Shown: positions 1 through 8,781, numbered from the stretch's first letter. The stretch: DNA of 64,000 nt from Dyadobacter fermentans DSM 18053 (GCF_000023125.1 NC_013037.1:3286001-3350000); one strand, 5' to 3'. Numbers and translations are program-made. The notes: a model not told the origin generated them from the sequence alone.

Positions 1-2
1 TC

Positions 3-1109
3 TCACTCCTGCCGAAAACTCTTCATGATCCAGCCGCCGCCTACAACATCGTCGCCTTCATAGAACACGGCTGCCTGTCCCGGCGCGATGCCGTTTACGC
101 CGTCGTGGAAGCGGGCTACGATTTGGTCGGGGCCGGTTTGCTCGATGAGCGCCGGGGTGCCGTCGTGTTTGTAGCGTACTTTGGTGATAGTTTCCAGCGG
201 CTTTTCGATGGATGCGTATTTTTGAAGGTTCAATTTGCTCACATTCATGCCGTCGCGGAAAAGGTCGGGCATGTCGCCGAGCACAACTTCGTTGGTATCT
301 TTCCTTATTTCCGTCACGAAAACCGGGCGGCCTAATGCAATGCCGAGGCCTTTGCGCTGGCCGACGGTGTAGAACGGATAGCCTTCATGCTTGCCGACAA
401 TGGTGCCGTCCGCGTAAACGAAGTTACCTCCTGCTACTTCCGCTTCCAGTCCGGGAATGCGTCTTTTCAGGAAGCCGCGGTAGTCGTTATCCGGCACGAA
501 ACAGATTTCGTAGCTTTCAGATTTATTAACGAGGTCAATAAAACCTCTTTCACGCGCCATTTCGCGGATCTCCGCTTTATGCAGATACCCCAGCGGCAGT
601 TTGGTCCTCGCCAGGCTTTCCTGCGACACACCCCATAGCACATAGCTTTGATCTTTCCAGGCATCTATCCCCTTGGAAACATAATGGCGGCCGTTATTGA
701 ACTGCATATTGGCATAATGCCCGGTAGCGATAAACTCGCAATCGAGCCGGTCGGCGCGGCGGAGCAATGCGTCCCATTTGATGTGGGTATTACAAAGCAC
801 GCAGGGGTTCGGCGTGCGGCCTTCCAGGTACTCGCCTGTGAAATGGTCGATCACGTAGTCACCAAACTCGGCGCGGATGTCGAGAATATAATGCGGAAAA
901 CCGAGCTCTACCGCGATATTACGTGCGTCGTTGATGGAATCCAGCGAACAGCATCCGGTTTCTTTCTTGGTACCGCCGCTGCTGGCGTAATCCCAGGTTT
1001 TCATGGTCATACCGATGACCTCATAACCTTGTTCGTGGAGAAGAACAGCTGCCAGCGAGCTGTCGATGCCGCCGCTCATGGCGACGAGAATGCGTCCGTG
1101 TTTACTCAT
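3..1109 (-). CDS. mnmA: tRNA-specific 2-thiouridylase MnmA
   Basis: Installs the 2-thio group on the wobble uridine (U34) of tRNA-Lys, -Glu and -Gln, using sulfur relayed from a cysteine desulfurase and ATP to adenylate the uridine. The 368-residue protein is complete and of normal family length. The ATP-binding PP-loop SGGIDSS lies at residues 12-18. The catalytic cysteine pair is present: Cys103 in NPCVLCN and Cys203 in EICFVP. The motif GHYA near residue 130 and GQRKGLGIALGRP in the C-terminal half also fit the family. It starts at the ATG at 1109, about 85 bases downstream of a TACCTTTG promoter-like box, so it is probably transcribed on its own. The stop codon is only two bases from the window edge. 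Confidence 0.96.
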   Translation of the reverse strand: MSKHGRILVAMSGGIDSSLAAVLLHEQGYEVIGMTMKTWDYASSGGTKKETGCCSLDSINDARNIAVELGFPHYILDIRAEFGDYVIDHFTGEYLEGRTPNPCVLCNTHIKWDALLRRADRLDCEFIATGHYANMQFNNGRHYVSKGIDAWKDQSYVLWGVSQESLARTKLPLGYLHKAEIREMARERGFIDLVNKSESYEICFVPDNDYRGFLKRRIPGLEAEVAGGNFVYADGTIVGKHEGYPFYTVGQRKGLGIALGRPVFVTEIRKDTNEVVLGDMPDLFRDGMNVSKLNLQKYASIEKPLETITKVRYKHDGTPALIEQTGPDQIVARFHDGVNGIAPGQAAVFYEGDDVVGGGWIMKSFRQE

Positions 1110-1194
1110 TGTAGTAATCTGCCGAAGGTTGAATGCCTTCCGATTTTGATAGATTTGAAAAATTGTAACAGCAGCTCGCCGCCGTACAGTTCCG

Positions 1195-1202
1195 CAAAGG
1201 TA
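1195..1202 (-). promoter_or_regulatory. -7-like promoter box for mnmA
   Basis: On the minus strand this reads TACCTTTG, an exact match to the Bacteroidota -7 consensus TAnnTTTG. It lies in the short gap between the upstream orphan gene and mnmA, giving an untranslated leader of roughly 80 bases. No clear TTG -33 element is visible at the expected distance. Confidence 0.45.
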
Positions 1203-1215
1203 TGCATTAATTGGC

Positions 1216-2259
1216 TCACGCGATCACCTGCCGGATTACATTCTTGATATTCAGCTCAATAATCTCCGTCATGGTTTCGCATTTGTTGTAATGCGGGTCG
1301 GAATAGTGCTGCGCTAGGCCTTCCCGCAGCTGGTGAATGTGATCGACGGTTGAGATTTTGTCCCGAATGCAAACATCCCGCAGGTCGCGCAGACGGTGGC
1401 GCTCCGCCTTGGCCTGGTACATGATCGACGATTGCTCTTCCTGCTGGTATTGCACCACCGTTTTGTCGGTCAGATATTCCATAGCCAGCTGCACATACGG
1501 CCGGTTTTCCTTGAAAAACTGAGGCATGTATACTTTGATGTTCCCTTCGTAGAACTGCTGGTCAAAGTCGATTGCCCGAAGCCGGAACTGGAAATCGTCG
1601 AAATCGGGGGTGATTTGCATCACGAAATTATAAGAACGCATATCGCCCAGCAGGGTAATCTTGCATCGCTCGTTGAACTTCACAAATTCTTTGGCGATAC
1701 GGATCGGGTTATAGTCCGGGTCGCGCATACGGGTGCGGGCGAATTCGTCGCCGGGAATGCCGGCAATGTGCTCTTCGATGAGCGTTTCGCCGTCCACGAT
1801 ATAGTTGACCTGGTTTGGCGAAAAGATCTCTTCCAGTTCCAGCCCGTAAATGCGCGACGAATCGGCTTTTTTCACATAGAAATAATCGTAAATATCATTC
1901 AGCCGGTTCACGATCTTGACCCTGAACGGATTGGAATTGCCAAACTTGCAGTAGTCGATGCGATCGATGTATTTGTGCTCCACAATGCGCAGGTTACCCG
2001 AGGCTTTGAGCATCGCGTACACCTTCTTGAGCCCTGCATGCAGCCTTTCGAGCTCATGCGGCGGGTAAAGCGGACTTTCCCACAGCGTATCCCTGCCGTT
2101 TTTGTCAGTCACCGGAAACGACTCGTAGAAGTTCAGCAAATCGTGATAGGCCACCGGCAGCCGGGCATCACGCTGGTAAAAACGCAGGTATTTACGCAGC
2201 TCCGGGCTCACCGGATAAATCGGCTTTTTCTGTAATATTTTAACATCCCCCATTTCCAT
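1216..2259 (-). CDS. Conserved-looking orphan protein with kinase-like catalytic motif
   Basis: I do not recognise a named family for this 347-residue soluble protein, which has no signal peptide or membrane segment. The middle resembles the protein-kinase/aminoglycoside-phosphotransferase fold. Residues 205-211, GDMRSYN, place Asp206 and Asn211 with the spacing of a kinase catalytic loop (HxDxxxxN). IDFD at 230-233 sits where the metal-binding DFG/IDFD motif is expected. Residues 159-170 (TLIEEHIAGIPG) look like a hinge strand, and Lys130/Lys131 in YFYVKKAD could be the beta-3 lysine. The usual histidine before the catalytic Asp is replaced by Gly. It is divergently arranged to mobA (49-bp gap) and sits upstream of mnmA. 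The kinase reading is inference; substrate unknown. Confidence 0.75.
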   Translation of the reverse strand: MEMGDVKILQKKPIYPVSPELRKYLRFYQRDARLPVAYHDLLNFYESFPVTDKNGRDTLWESPLYPPHELERLHAGLKKVYAMLKASGNLRIVEHKYIDRIDYCKFGNSNPFRVKIVNRLNDIYDYFYVKKADSSRIYGLELEEIFSPNQVNYIVDGETLIEEHIAGIPGDEFARTRMRDPDYNPIRIAKEFVKFNERCKITLLGDMRSYNFVMQITPDFDDFQFRLRAIDFDQQFYEGNIKVYMPQFFKENRPYVQLAMEYLTDKTVVQYQQEEQSSIMYQAKAERHRLRDLRDVCIRDKISTVDHIHQLREGLAQHYSDPHYNKCETMTEIIELNIKNVIRQVIA

Positions 2260-2308
2260 ACAAGGAAGTTACGCATATTTGGCCTATTAAAACCATTGAA
2301 ATGCCATT

Positions 2309-2929
2309 ATGAGCTTATACGGACTGGTGATATGCGGCGGTGAGAGCACCAGAATGGGCACCGACAAAAGTCTTTTGGTATATGATCAAAAACCTCAGTA
2401 CGAACACGTTGCCGACCTGCTCGTACCACTATGCGAACGCGTTATAATCAGTTGCAACGCAGAGCAGTTCAAATCCTTTCATACCCGTTACCACAAGCTC
2501 GAAGACCAGCCCGCATTCGCAGGCGCCGGCCCGATGACAGGGTTGCTATCCGTGATGGAAACGCTACCCGACAATGACTTTCTCGTGGCGGGCTGCGATT
2601 ATCCATTCCTGAGCTCCGACGAAATGGCGAATTTTCTGCATTCCATTGAGAAGGATTTACCGGCCGCGGCCTTTTACAATGATGAAGGCTTTTACGAGCC
2701 GTTATTGGGATGGTATTCCAAATCAATCGGAAAAGCATTAAAAGAGGCATTTGCAGCGGGCAGGCATTCATTACAGCATTTCCTGAGGGCGAATGGTGCA
2801 GGAAAGTACCGGCCTTTGTCGCAAAAAACGATGATAAGCGTTGATACGCCGGAAGATTTCCGGGCAGCGAAGCGCGCGTTGGACATTAATGATATGCAAA
2901 ATGGAGAGCAGCTCGATAATCACCCATAA
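2309..2929 (+). CDS. mobA: Molybdenum cofactor guanylyltransferase MobA
   Basis: Transfers GMP from GTP to molybdopterin to make the guanine dinucleotide form of the molybdenum cofactor used by the DMSO-reductase family. The 206-residue protein begins with the nucleotidyltransferase signature CGGESTRMGTDKS (residues 9-21) and carries AGCDYPFL near residue 95, the metal-binding Asp region. Length is normal for the family. It is the first gene of a compact cluster: its 3' end overlaps the fdhD start by 29 bases, and an MGD-requiring oxidoreductase follows two genes later, so its product is expected to feed that enzyme. Confidence 0.92.
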   Translation: MSLYGLVICGGESTRMGTDKSLLVYDQKPQYEHVADLLVPLCERVIISCNAEQFKSFHTRYHKLEDQPAFAGAGPMTGLLSVMETLPDNDFLVAGCDYPFLSSDEMANFLHSIEKDLPAAAFYNDEGFYEPLLGWYSKSIGKALKEAFAAGRHSLQHFLRANGAGKYRPLSQKTMISVDTPEDFRAAKRALDINDMQNGEQLDNHP

Positions 2930-3728
2930 AATCACGCGGATCGGCCGCAGCAATTCCGAGGTGCTCGACGACGCCCTGGCCGTGGAGGAGCCGCTGGAAA
3001 TCCAGGTCGAATACCTGGCCGACGGCCGTAAAGTGCGCAAAAGCATATCGGTAACCATGCGCACGCCGGGCAACGATCCAGAGCTGGCAGCCGGTTTTTT
3101 GTTTACGGAAGGCATTATCCATTCCAGCGATCAGATCGGGCACATTACGCATTCAGCATTGGACGAGAACCGGGTGGTGGTGCAATGCTCGGAAGGGTTC
3201 GCGCCGCAACTCGCATCGCTTGAACGCAACTTTTACACCACTTCCAGCTGCGGCGTGTGCGGCAAGGCGAGCATCGACGCCATTAAAACCCGGTCCGTTT
3301 TCGATGGCACCGACGACGATTTAACGCTGGCAGCGGAAACGCTTTACAAACTGCCCGGGCAGATTAATCATCACCAGAATGTATTCGAAAGTACCGGCGG
3401 CCTGCATGCTTCGGCGCTATTCGACAGCTCGGGGCAGTTCCTGATGCTGCGGGAAGATGTGGGCCGGCATAATGCATTGGACAAACTCATCGGTGCGGCA
3501 TTACTAACCGATGGCCTTCCGCTCAACAACCATATATTGCTTCTCAGCGGCCGCGCGAGCTTCGAACTCATTCAAAAAGCAAGCATGGCGGGCATCCGGG
3601 CCGTGGCGGCAATCGGTGCGCCATCGAGCCTGGCGGTGCAGCTGGCGCAGGAGAGCGGGATTACACTGGTGGGTTTTCTTAAACATGACAAGTTCAACAT
3701 TTATACCGGTCATCACCGAATACTGTAA
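2901..3728 (+). CDS. fdhD: Formate dehydrogenase sulfurtransferase FdhD
   Basis: Moves sulfur from a cysteine desulfurase to the molybdenum cofactor so that formate-dehydrogenase-type enzymes gain the sulfido ligand they need. The catalytic SSCGVCGKAS motif is present with Cys117 and Cys120 (numbering from the ATG at 2901). GREDVGRHNALDK and the LLSGRASFELIQK stretch near the C-terminus are family hallmarks. The frame is open upstream with ATGs at 2841 and 2889. The 2901 start is preferred because it precedes the conserved region by the usual distance (275 residues) while overlapping mobA only slightly. The gene is followed after 2 bases by the DUF7009 gene, so translation is probably coupled. 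Confidence 0.94.
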   Translation: MESSSIITHKITRIGRSNSEVLDDALAVEEPLEIQVEYLADGRKVRKSISVTMRTPGNDPELAAGFLFTEGIIHSSDQIGHITHSALDENRVVVQCSEGFAPQLASLERNFYTTSSCGVCGKASIDAIKTRSVFDGTDDDLTLAAETLYKLPGQINHHQNVFESTGGLHASALFDSSGQFLMLREDVGRHNALDKLIGAALLTDGLPLNNHILLLSGRASFELIQKASMAGIRAVAAIGAPSSLAVQLAQESGITLVGFLKHDKFNIYTGHHRIL

Positions 3729-3730
3729 CT

Positions 3731-4093
3731 ATGAAAATTCGCATTCACCGGAACTCCGTCCGTTTCAGGCTATCGAAGTCGGAAGTGGGCAAGCTTGAAA
3801 ACGAAGGCTACCTGGAAGAAACGACCGATTTCGGACCGGCGCAGCTCATTTATGCCGTACAGAAATCGCCGGTTAGTGAGTTGAATGCCCGTTTTGAACA
3901 AAACAAGGTGACACTCGAAGTGCCGGAAGGGCTGCTCGCCGGCTGGGCCGCGAACGACACTGTCGGTTTTGAAGGAAATATGCCGCTCGCCAACGGTGAT
4001 TCGTTATATATGCTGATCGAAAAGGATTTTAAATGCCTGGATAACGTCAACGAGGACCAGTCCGACAATTACGACAACCCTAAAACCTGCTGA
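3731..4093 (+). CDS. DUF7009 family protein, partner of FdhD and FdhF/YdeP
   Basis: A 120-residue soluble acidic protein that I recognise as DUF7009, a small family of unknown function seen next to fdhD in Bacteroidota. It opens with MKIRIHRNSVRFRLSKSEV, a beta-rich start. Residues 86-103 carry the motif EGNMPLANGDSLYMLIEKDF, and the tail holds cysteines at the FKCLDN position and at the extreme C-terminus (KTC). No known catalytic motif is visible. It lies 2 bases after fdhD and 3 bases before the oxidoreductase gene, so all are almost certainly co-transcribed. An accessory role in maturation of the molybdoenzyme is inference from position only. Confidence 0.8.
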   Translation: MKIRIHRNSVRFRLSKSEVGKLENEGYLEETTDFGPAQLIYAVQKSPVSELNARFEQNKVTLEVPEGLLAGWAANDTVGFEGNMPLANGDSLYMLIEKDFKCLDNVNEDQSDNYDNPKTC

Positions 4094-4096
4094 GCC

Positions 4097-6406
4097 ATGT
4101 CCGAAAATCCGATCCCAGGAGCCGAAAACCCGGAAAAACTGACCGGTTTAAAGAAAGGCGAGATCAAAAAAGTAGCCGCAGGCATTCCGGCAGTAGTTTC
4201 CGCATTGGAAATGACCGTCGGCGAGGCGGGTTTTCAGCGCGGCATGAAAGCGCTTCTCAATCTGAACCAGAAAGGCGGCTTCGACTGCCCAAGCTGCGCC
4301 TGGCCCGACCCGGATGACGAGCGCTCGGGCATTGCCGAGTATTGTGAAAACGGCGCCCGCGCAGTGGCCGAGGAAGCTACCGCCAAAAAACTCACGGCGG
4401 AATTCTTCTCGCGGCATTCCGTACAAGAACTCGGCAAACTATCCGACTATGAGATCGGCGGCAAAGGCCGCATTGCGGAGCCGATGTACCTGCCTGCCGG
4501 CGGCACCCATTACCAGCCCATTACCTGGGACGCCGCTTTTGCACGGATCGGCACGGCGCTGAACAAGCTCGCGTCGCCGGATGAGGCCGTGTTCTACACG
4601 TCGGGCCGCACCAGCAACGAAGCGGCATTCCTGTACCAGCTTTTCGTGCGGGAATTCGGCACAAACAACCTGCCCGATTGCAGCAATATGTGCCACGAAA
4701 GCAGCGGAACGGCATTGGGCGAATCACTCGGGATCGGCAAAGGTTCGGTGACGCTCAACGACTTTTACCACGCCGAAGTGATCATGATCCTCGGCCAGAA
4801 CCCCGGCACCAACCATCCGCGGATGCTGACAGCGCTGCAAAAGGCCAAAGCCAACGGCGCGACGATCATTTCCATTAACCCGCTGCCCGAAACCGGCCTC
4901 ATGGGATTCAACAACCCGCAGCGCGTCGCCGGCGTACTGGGCCTCAACTCCTCGCTCACGGATATTTTCCTGCAAGTGAAGATCAATGGCGACATGGCGT
5001 TGCTGAAAGCGATCACGCTGCTCTTGCTGGAAGAGGAAGAAAAGAACCCTGGTACTGTGTTCGACCAGCAATTTATCCAACAAAACACACAAGGCTGCGC
5101 CGAATATCTGGAAGACCTGAAAGCGTACAATGCGCAGCAACTCGCCGCAGAGGCAGGTGTGCCATTCGCGCAGGTGCAGGAAGCCGCGCGTGTGCTTGCG
5201 GGGAAAAGCAAGGTTATAGCCTGCTGGGCGATGGGGCTTACGCAGCATAAAAATGCCGTCGCGACCATCAAAGAGATCGTCAATTTACTCTTGCTTAAAG
5301 GCAGTATCGGCAAGCCCGGTGCTGGCACGTGTCCAGTTCGCGGGCATAGCAATGTGCAGGGCGACCGCACGATGGGTATTTTTGAGCGACCCACCGCGAA
5401 ATTCCTGGATTCGATCGAACGAAACTTCCATTTCGCGCCGCCGCGTGGACATGGCTACGACGTTGTAGAATGCATTAAAGCCATGCATGCGGGCGAAGCT
5501 AAGGTGTTTTTTGCCCTGGGAGGCAATTTCCTTTCGGCAACGCCGGATACCCGGTTTACCGCCGCGGCACTTCAAAAGTGCGAGCTCACCGTCCACGTTT
5601 CGACCAAACTCAACCGCAGCCACCTCGTGCACGGCCAGGAGGCATTGATATTGCCCTGCCTCGGCCGGAGCGATAAGGATATGCGCGGCGATGAAAACCG
5701 GTTTGTGTCGTGTGAAAATTCAATGGGCGTGATCCAGTTATCCCGCGGCGTGCTCACGCCGATTTCTGAGCATTTGCTGAGCGAACCGGAAATTGTGTGC
5801 AGGCTGGCCAAAGCCACTTTGGGAACACGCAGCAACGTATCGTGGGACAAATATGCGGCGGATTACGACCTCATCCGCAACGATATCGAACGCACCATTC
5901 CCGGTTTCGCCGATTACAATGAGCGGGTAAGGCAGCCGGGAGGCTTTTATTTGCCCAATTGCAACCGTTCCGGGGCGTTTGACACGCCGAGCGGCAAAGC
6001 GCATTTCCACATTGCCGCCCCCGAAACACCAGTTCTCAAACCGGGCGAGCTGATGATGATGACCATCCGCAGTCACGACCAGTTCAACACCACCGTGTAC
6101 GGCCTCAACGACCGCTACCGCGGCATTTACAACGAGCGGCGCGTCATTTTGATGAATAGCAAGGACATACAGGAACGCGGCCTGCAAAACGGCGACCTGG
6201 TGGATCTGCACAACCATTTCGACGGCATCGAGCGGGTAGCGCATCAATTTGTGGTGGTCGAATACCCGATTCCCGAGCAATGCACGGCGACCTATTTCCC
6301 CGAGACCAATGTGCTGGTGCCGATCACGAGCGTGGCCGAGAAGAGCAACACGCCTACTTCAAAAATGGTAATCCTCACCGTGAAGCCGCATGGGGCATTG
6401 GCATAA
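4097..6406 (+). CDS. FdhF/YdeP family molybdopterin oxidoreductase
   Basis: A 769-residue catalytic subunit of the DMSO-reductase superfamily, of the YdeP/formate-dehydrogenase-alpha-like type. There is no twin-arginine signal, so it is probably cytoplasmic. The N-terminal motif DCPSCAWPDPDD (Cys64, Cys67) followed by Cys83 (EYCENGA) is the cysteine region of this subfamily and differs from the classic 4Fe-4S pattern. Cys199 in NMCHESSG is the likely molybdenum ligand, cysteine rather than selenocysteine. ILGQNPGTNHPRM and the C-terminal ATYFPETNVLVP region fit the MGD-binding domains. It closes the operon mobA-fdhD-DUF7009-fdhF. The physiological substrate is uncertain: formate is possible, and E. 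coli YdeP is linked to acid resistance. Confidence 0.88.
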   Translation: MSENPIPGAENPEKLTGLKKGEIKKVAAGIPAVVSALEMTVGEAGFQRGMKALLNLNQKGGFDCPSCAWPDPDDERSGIAEYCENGARAVAEEATAKKLTAEFFSRHSVQELGKLSDYEIGGKGRIAEPMYLPAGGTHYQPITWDAAFARIGTALNKLASPDEAVFYTSGRTSNEAAFLYQLFVREFGTNNLPDCSNMCHESSGTALGESLGIGKGSVTLNDFYHAEVIMILGQNPGTNHPRMLTALQKAKANGATIISINPLPETGLMGFNNPQRVAGVLGLNSSLTDIFLQVKINGDMALLKAITLLLLEEEEKNPGTVFDQQFIQQNTQGCAEYLEDLKAYNAQQLAAEAGVPFAQVQEAARVLAGKSKVIACWAMGLTQHKNAVATIKEIVNLLLLKGSIGKPGAGTCPVRGHSNVQGDRTMGIFERPTAKFLDSIERNFHFAPPRGHGYDVVECIKAMHAGEAKVFFALGGNFLSATPDTRFTAAALQKCELTVHVSTKLNRSHLVHGQEALILPCLGRSDKDMRGDENRFVSCENSMGVIQLSRGVLTPISEHLLSEPEIVCRLAKATLGTRSNVSWDKYAADYDLIRNDIERTIPGFADYNERVRQPGGFYLPNCNRSGAFDTPSGKAHFHIAAPETPVLKPGELMMMTIRSHDQFNTTVYGLNDRYRGIYNERRVILMNSKDIQERGLQNGDLVDLHNHFDGIERVAHQFVVVEYPIPEQCTATYFPETNVLVPITSVAEKSNTPTSKMVILTVKPHGALA

Positions 6407-6522
6407 CTTAATATTCTGCTAACAAATGCCGGATGATCTTGCCTTAATTTCGCAGCTGATAGCCCGTATGGGGTAAAATGAGCCGAAAACTATCTTTTAA
6501 AGTGAAGTTTAATTTGAATACA

Positions 6523-7293
6523 ATGAAAAAAGGATTTTTAATGCTTGCAATCGGGCTGATGAGCCTGGTGTCGATGGATGGTATGTCACAAAAGAAAAAC
6601 AAGGTGATCGCGCACCGCGGCGCCTGGAAAAATACCGGCGCAACCGAAAACTCGATCGGTGCGCTGGAACACGCGATCAAGCTGGGCTGCTATGGCAGCG
6701 AGTTTGACGTGCACATGTCGGCCGATTCGGTTTTGTATGTTTTGCACGACCATTCCATTCAGGGAACGGACATCGAAAAGACAAATTCAGCCGAGCTTTC
6801 AAAAATTAAACTGGCTAATGGCGAGCAGCTGCCTACGTTGGAGGCTTATCTGAAAGCGGGTTCGAAGCAGAAGAAAACGCGTTTGATCCTCGAAATCAAA
6901 ACATCGAAGATCAGTAAGGAGCGCTCGCTTGCGTTGGCGACCAAATGCGTGGAATTGGTTAAGAAAATGAAAGTCGAAAAAATCACGGACTACATTGCAT
7001 TCAGCTGGGATGTGTGCCTGAAAGTGAAAGAACTCGCGCCGAAAGCGCACGTGGAATATCTGAACGGAGACAAAACGCCCGACGAAATCCAGGCAGCCGG
7101 CCTCGATGGCATCGACTACCACTATACCGTTTTGAAGAAAAAAGAAGATTACATCCCCGCAATGCGCCAGAAAAAGCTGACTACCAACGTGTGGACAGTA
7201 AACAGCGAAGAAGATTTGAAATACTTCCTCGAAAAGGACGTGGATTACATTACCACCAACGAACCCGAGCTGTTGCTGAGCCTTTCAAAGTAA
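6523..7293 (+). CDS. Secreted glycerophosphodiester phosphodiesterase family protein
   Basis: Hydrolyses glycerophosphodiesters to glycerol-3-phosphate and an alcohol, probably in the periplasm. The ATG at 6523 is chosen because it begins a clean signal peptide (MKKGFLMLAIGLMSLVSM); an earlier in-frame ATG at 6478 would put charged residues in front of it. The mature 256-residue protein is a GDPD TIM barrel: IAHRGAWKNTGATENS gives the catalytic HR with His31, SEFDVH supplies metal-binding Glu60 and Asp62, and LHDHS gives catalytic His75. Family length is normal. It is a single gene bounded downstream by a long hairpin terminator shared with the convergent metX. Confidence 0.9.
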   Translation: MKKGFLMLAIGLMSLVSMDGMSQKKNKVIAHRGAWKNTGATENSIGALEHAIKLGCYGSEFDVHMSADSVLYVLHDHSIQGTDIEKTNSAELSKIKLANGEQLPTLEAYLKAGSKQKKTRLILEIKTSKISKERSLALATKCVELVKKMKVEKITDYIAFSWDVCLKVKELAPKAHVEYLNGDKTPDEIQAAGLDGIDYHYTVLKKKEDYIPAMRQKKLTTNVWTVNSEEDLKYFLEKDVDYITTNEPELLLSLSK

Positions 7294-7306
7294 GGTTTTT
7301 TGGAAT

Positions 7307-7361
7307 ACATTAAAAGCAAAACTCCCGACCGGTTACCGGTCGGGAGTTTTACTTTTAATGT
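7307..7361. terminator. Bidirectional hairpin terminator
   Basis: Near-perfect inverted repeat between two convergent genes (phosphodiesterase and metX). The core arms at 7318-7333 and 7335-7350 pair without a mismatch. After one C/A mismatch the stem continues through 7307-7316 and 7352-7361, a total of about 27 pairs. The GC centre is flanked by A- and T-runs on both sides, so it can work in either direction. Confidence 0.85.
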
Positions 7362-7373
7362 AATATCCATGCA

Positions 7374-8456
7374 TTAACGAATGCGGGCCATTTGCAGCTG
7401 GCCGTTCGTTTCCTGCCATGCCCGGATCACTTGTGTCAATTGCTTGTATTCGATCAGAAAGCCATCGTGGCCGTACAGCGAGTCTATCTCCTGGAAAGCT
7501 GCGTCGGGAATGTGCCGGGCCAGAAATTGCTGCTCCGAAAGCGGGAAAAGCAAATCGGATTTAATGCCGAGCACGAGCGTTTTGGCCTTCACAAGCCCGA
7601 GCGCGTGCACAATGCCACCGCGGTTGCGGCCTACATTATGAGAGTCCATGATTTTGGATAAAACCCAGTAGGAGAATGCATTGAACCGTTTTACAAACTT
7701 ATCGCCCTGGTATTGCTGGTACGACGATGCGCGAAAATCGTCGATCTGGTCGGGATTGTCGCGGGCTTGCGTAAAGTTATAGGTATCATAATTGCGGTAC
7801 GAAAGCAATGCGATTGAGCGAGCGGCACGCATGCCCATGGCGCCCGCGTCGGGGCTTTCGTCGGTATAAGTCGGGTCGGCTTGGATGGCCATCCGCTGCG
7901 ATTCGTTGAATGCGATGCCCCAGGGCGAATGCAGGGCGTTGGACGCGATCAGGATTAGTTCATCGAACAAATGCGGCTTTTCAACCGCCCATTCGAGCGC
8001 CTGCTGCCCGCCGAGCGAGCCGCCAATGCAGATTTTGATCTTACTGATCGACAATTCCTGCCGGAGTAAATCCAGCGTTCCCACCACGTCGCGAACAGTA
8101 ATGGTCGGAAAATTGCGGTAGTAGGGCTCGTTGGTGCGCGGGTTCACCGACAACGGCCCCGTGGAGCCGTAAGCCGAGCCTAGCACATTGGCGCAAATAA
8201 TGAAATGCTGTTCGGGATTGAAATACTTACCCTCTCCTACCAGTCCGTCCCACCAATCGGTGGCATTGGAGGTGCCAGTGAGCGCGTGGCAAATCCACAC
8301 GATGTTGGTATCGCTGGCGTTCCTTTCTCCGTAGGTAGTGTATGCGAGTTCAAATCCCGGCAATTCGCCGCCCATCTCGAGCGCGTAGGGATAGGGGTAT
8401 TTAAATGTCTTCTGTTCCGCTTGCATAGAGCCACAGCAGGTGGTTAAATTCAACAC
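7374..8456 (-). CDS. metX: Homoserine O-acetyltransferase MetX
   Basis: Acetylates (or succinylates, by homology) L-homoserine with the acyl-CoA to open methionine biosynthesis. The 360-residue alpha/beta-hydrolase carries the nucleophile elbow GGSLGGQQ with Ser147, an acid in IKSDLLFP and a catalytic histidine in YGHDGFL. The motif NVLGSAYGSTGP is typical of MetX. The annotated ATG at 8456 may be one of two: a second ATG at 8426 (MQAEQKTF) starts closer to the conserved region. A SAM-I riboswitch sits 125 bases upstream, which explains regulation by the end product. No metY follows; the downstream neighbour is convergent. Confidence 0.94.
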   Translation of the reverse strand: MLNLTTCCGSMQAEQKTFKYPYPYALEMGGELPGFELAYTTYGERNASDTNIVWICHALTGTSNATDWWDGLVGEGKYFNPEQHFIICANVLGSAYGSTGPLSVNPRTNEPYYRNFPTITVRDVVGTLDLLRQELSISKIKICIGGSLGGQQALEWAVEKPHLFDELILIASNALHSPWGIAFNESQRMAIQADPTYTDESPDAGAMGMRAARSIALLSYRNYDTYNFTQARDNPDQIDDFRASSYQQYQGDKFVKRFNAFSYWVLSKIMDSHNVGRNRGGIVHALGLVKAKTLVLGIKSDLLFPLSEQQFLARHIPDAAFQEIDSLYGHDGFLIEYKQLTQVIRAWQETNGQLQMARIR

Positions 8457-8580
8457 ATGGTAAAATTGACAGCCGAAATACAGATTTTCGGTTGCAGCTG
8501 CGAGACTAAAGCCAATCGGCTTACGGAAATTTCTAACTGTAAGAGCACACGAATTGAGTTTATATCTCCTAATAACTTAG

Positions 8581-8657
8581 GTGGGAATTAGCACCTTTCT
8601 CCGATGTGGTAGCAGGTTGCCAGAGGTTCGTTGAGCCCATTCTCTCGCCTCTTCTTT
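8581..8657 (-). promoter_or_regulatory. SAM-I (S-box) riboswitch upstream of metX
   Basis: Read on the minus strand, the sequence contains the conserved S-box core in order: AGAGGCGAGAGAA, then a GGGCTC arm, then GAACCTCTGGCAACC with the invariant GCAACC, a variable P3/P4 part, and AAGGTGCTAATTCC. This is the S-adenosylmethionine-binding aptamer. A short hairpin CCTAA-GTTA-TTAGG follows at 8569-8582 and may be part of the expression platform. High SAM would be expected to shut down metX. The remainder of the 8457-8811 gap holds no gene that I can support. Confidence 0.88.
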
Positions 8658-8781
8658 ATAAATCAACCGCCGTTCAGGGAAGCAATTGATTGATGCTGCA
8701 ATATTAAGCCGGGATGCCTGAAAATACAAATAAATGCGAAAATTCTGTCGCCCCGCGGCCATGTCCGGAAGCGCGGAGGCG

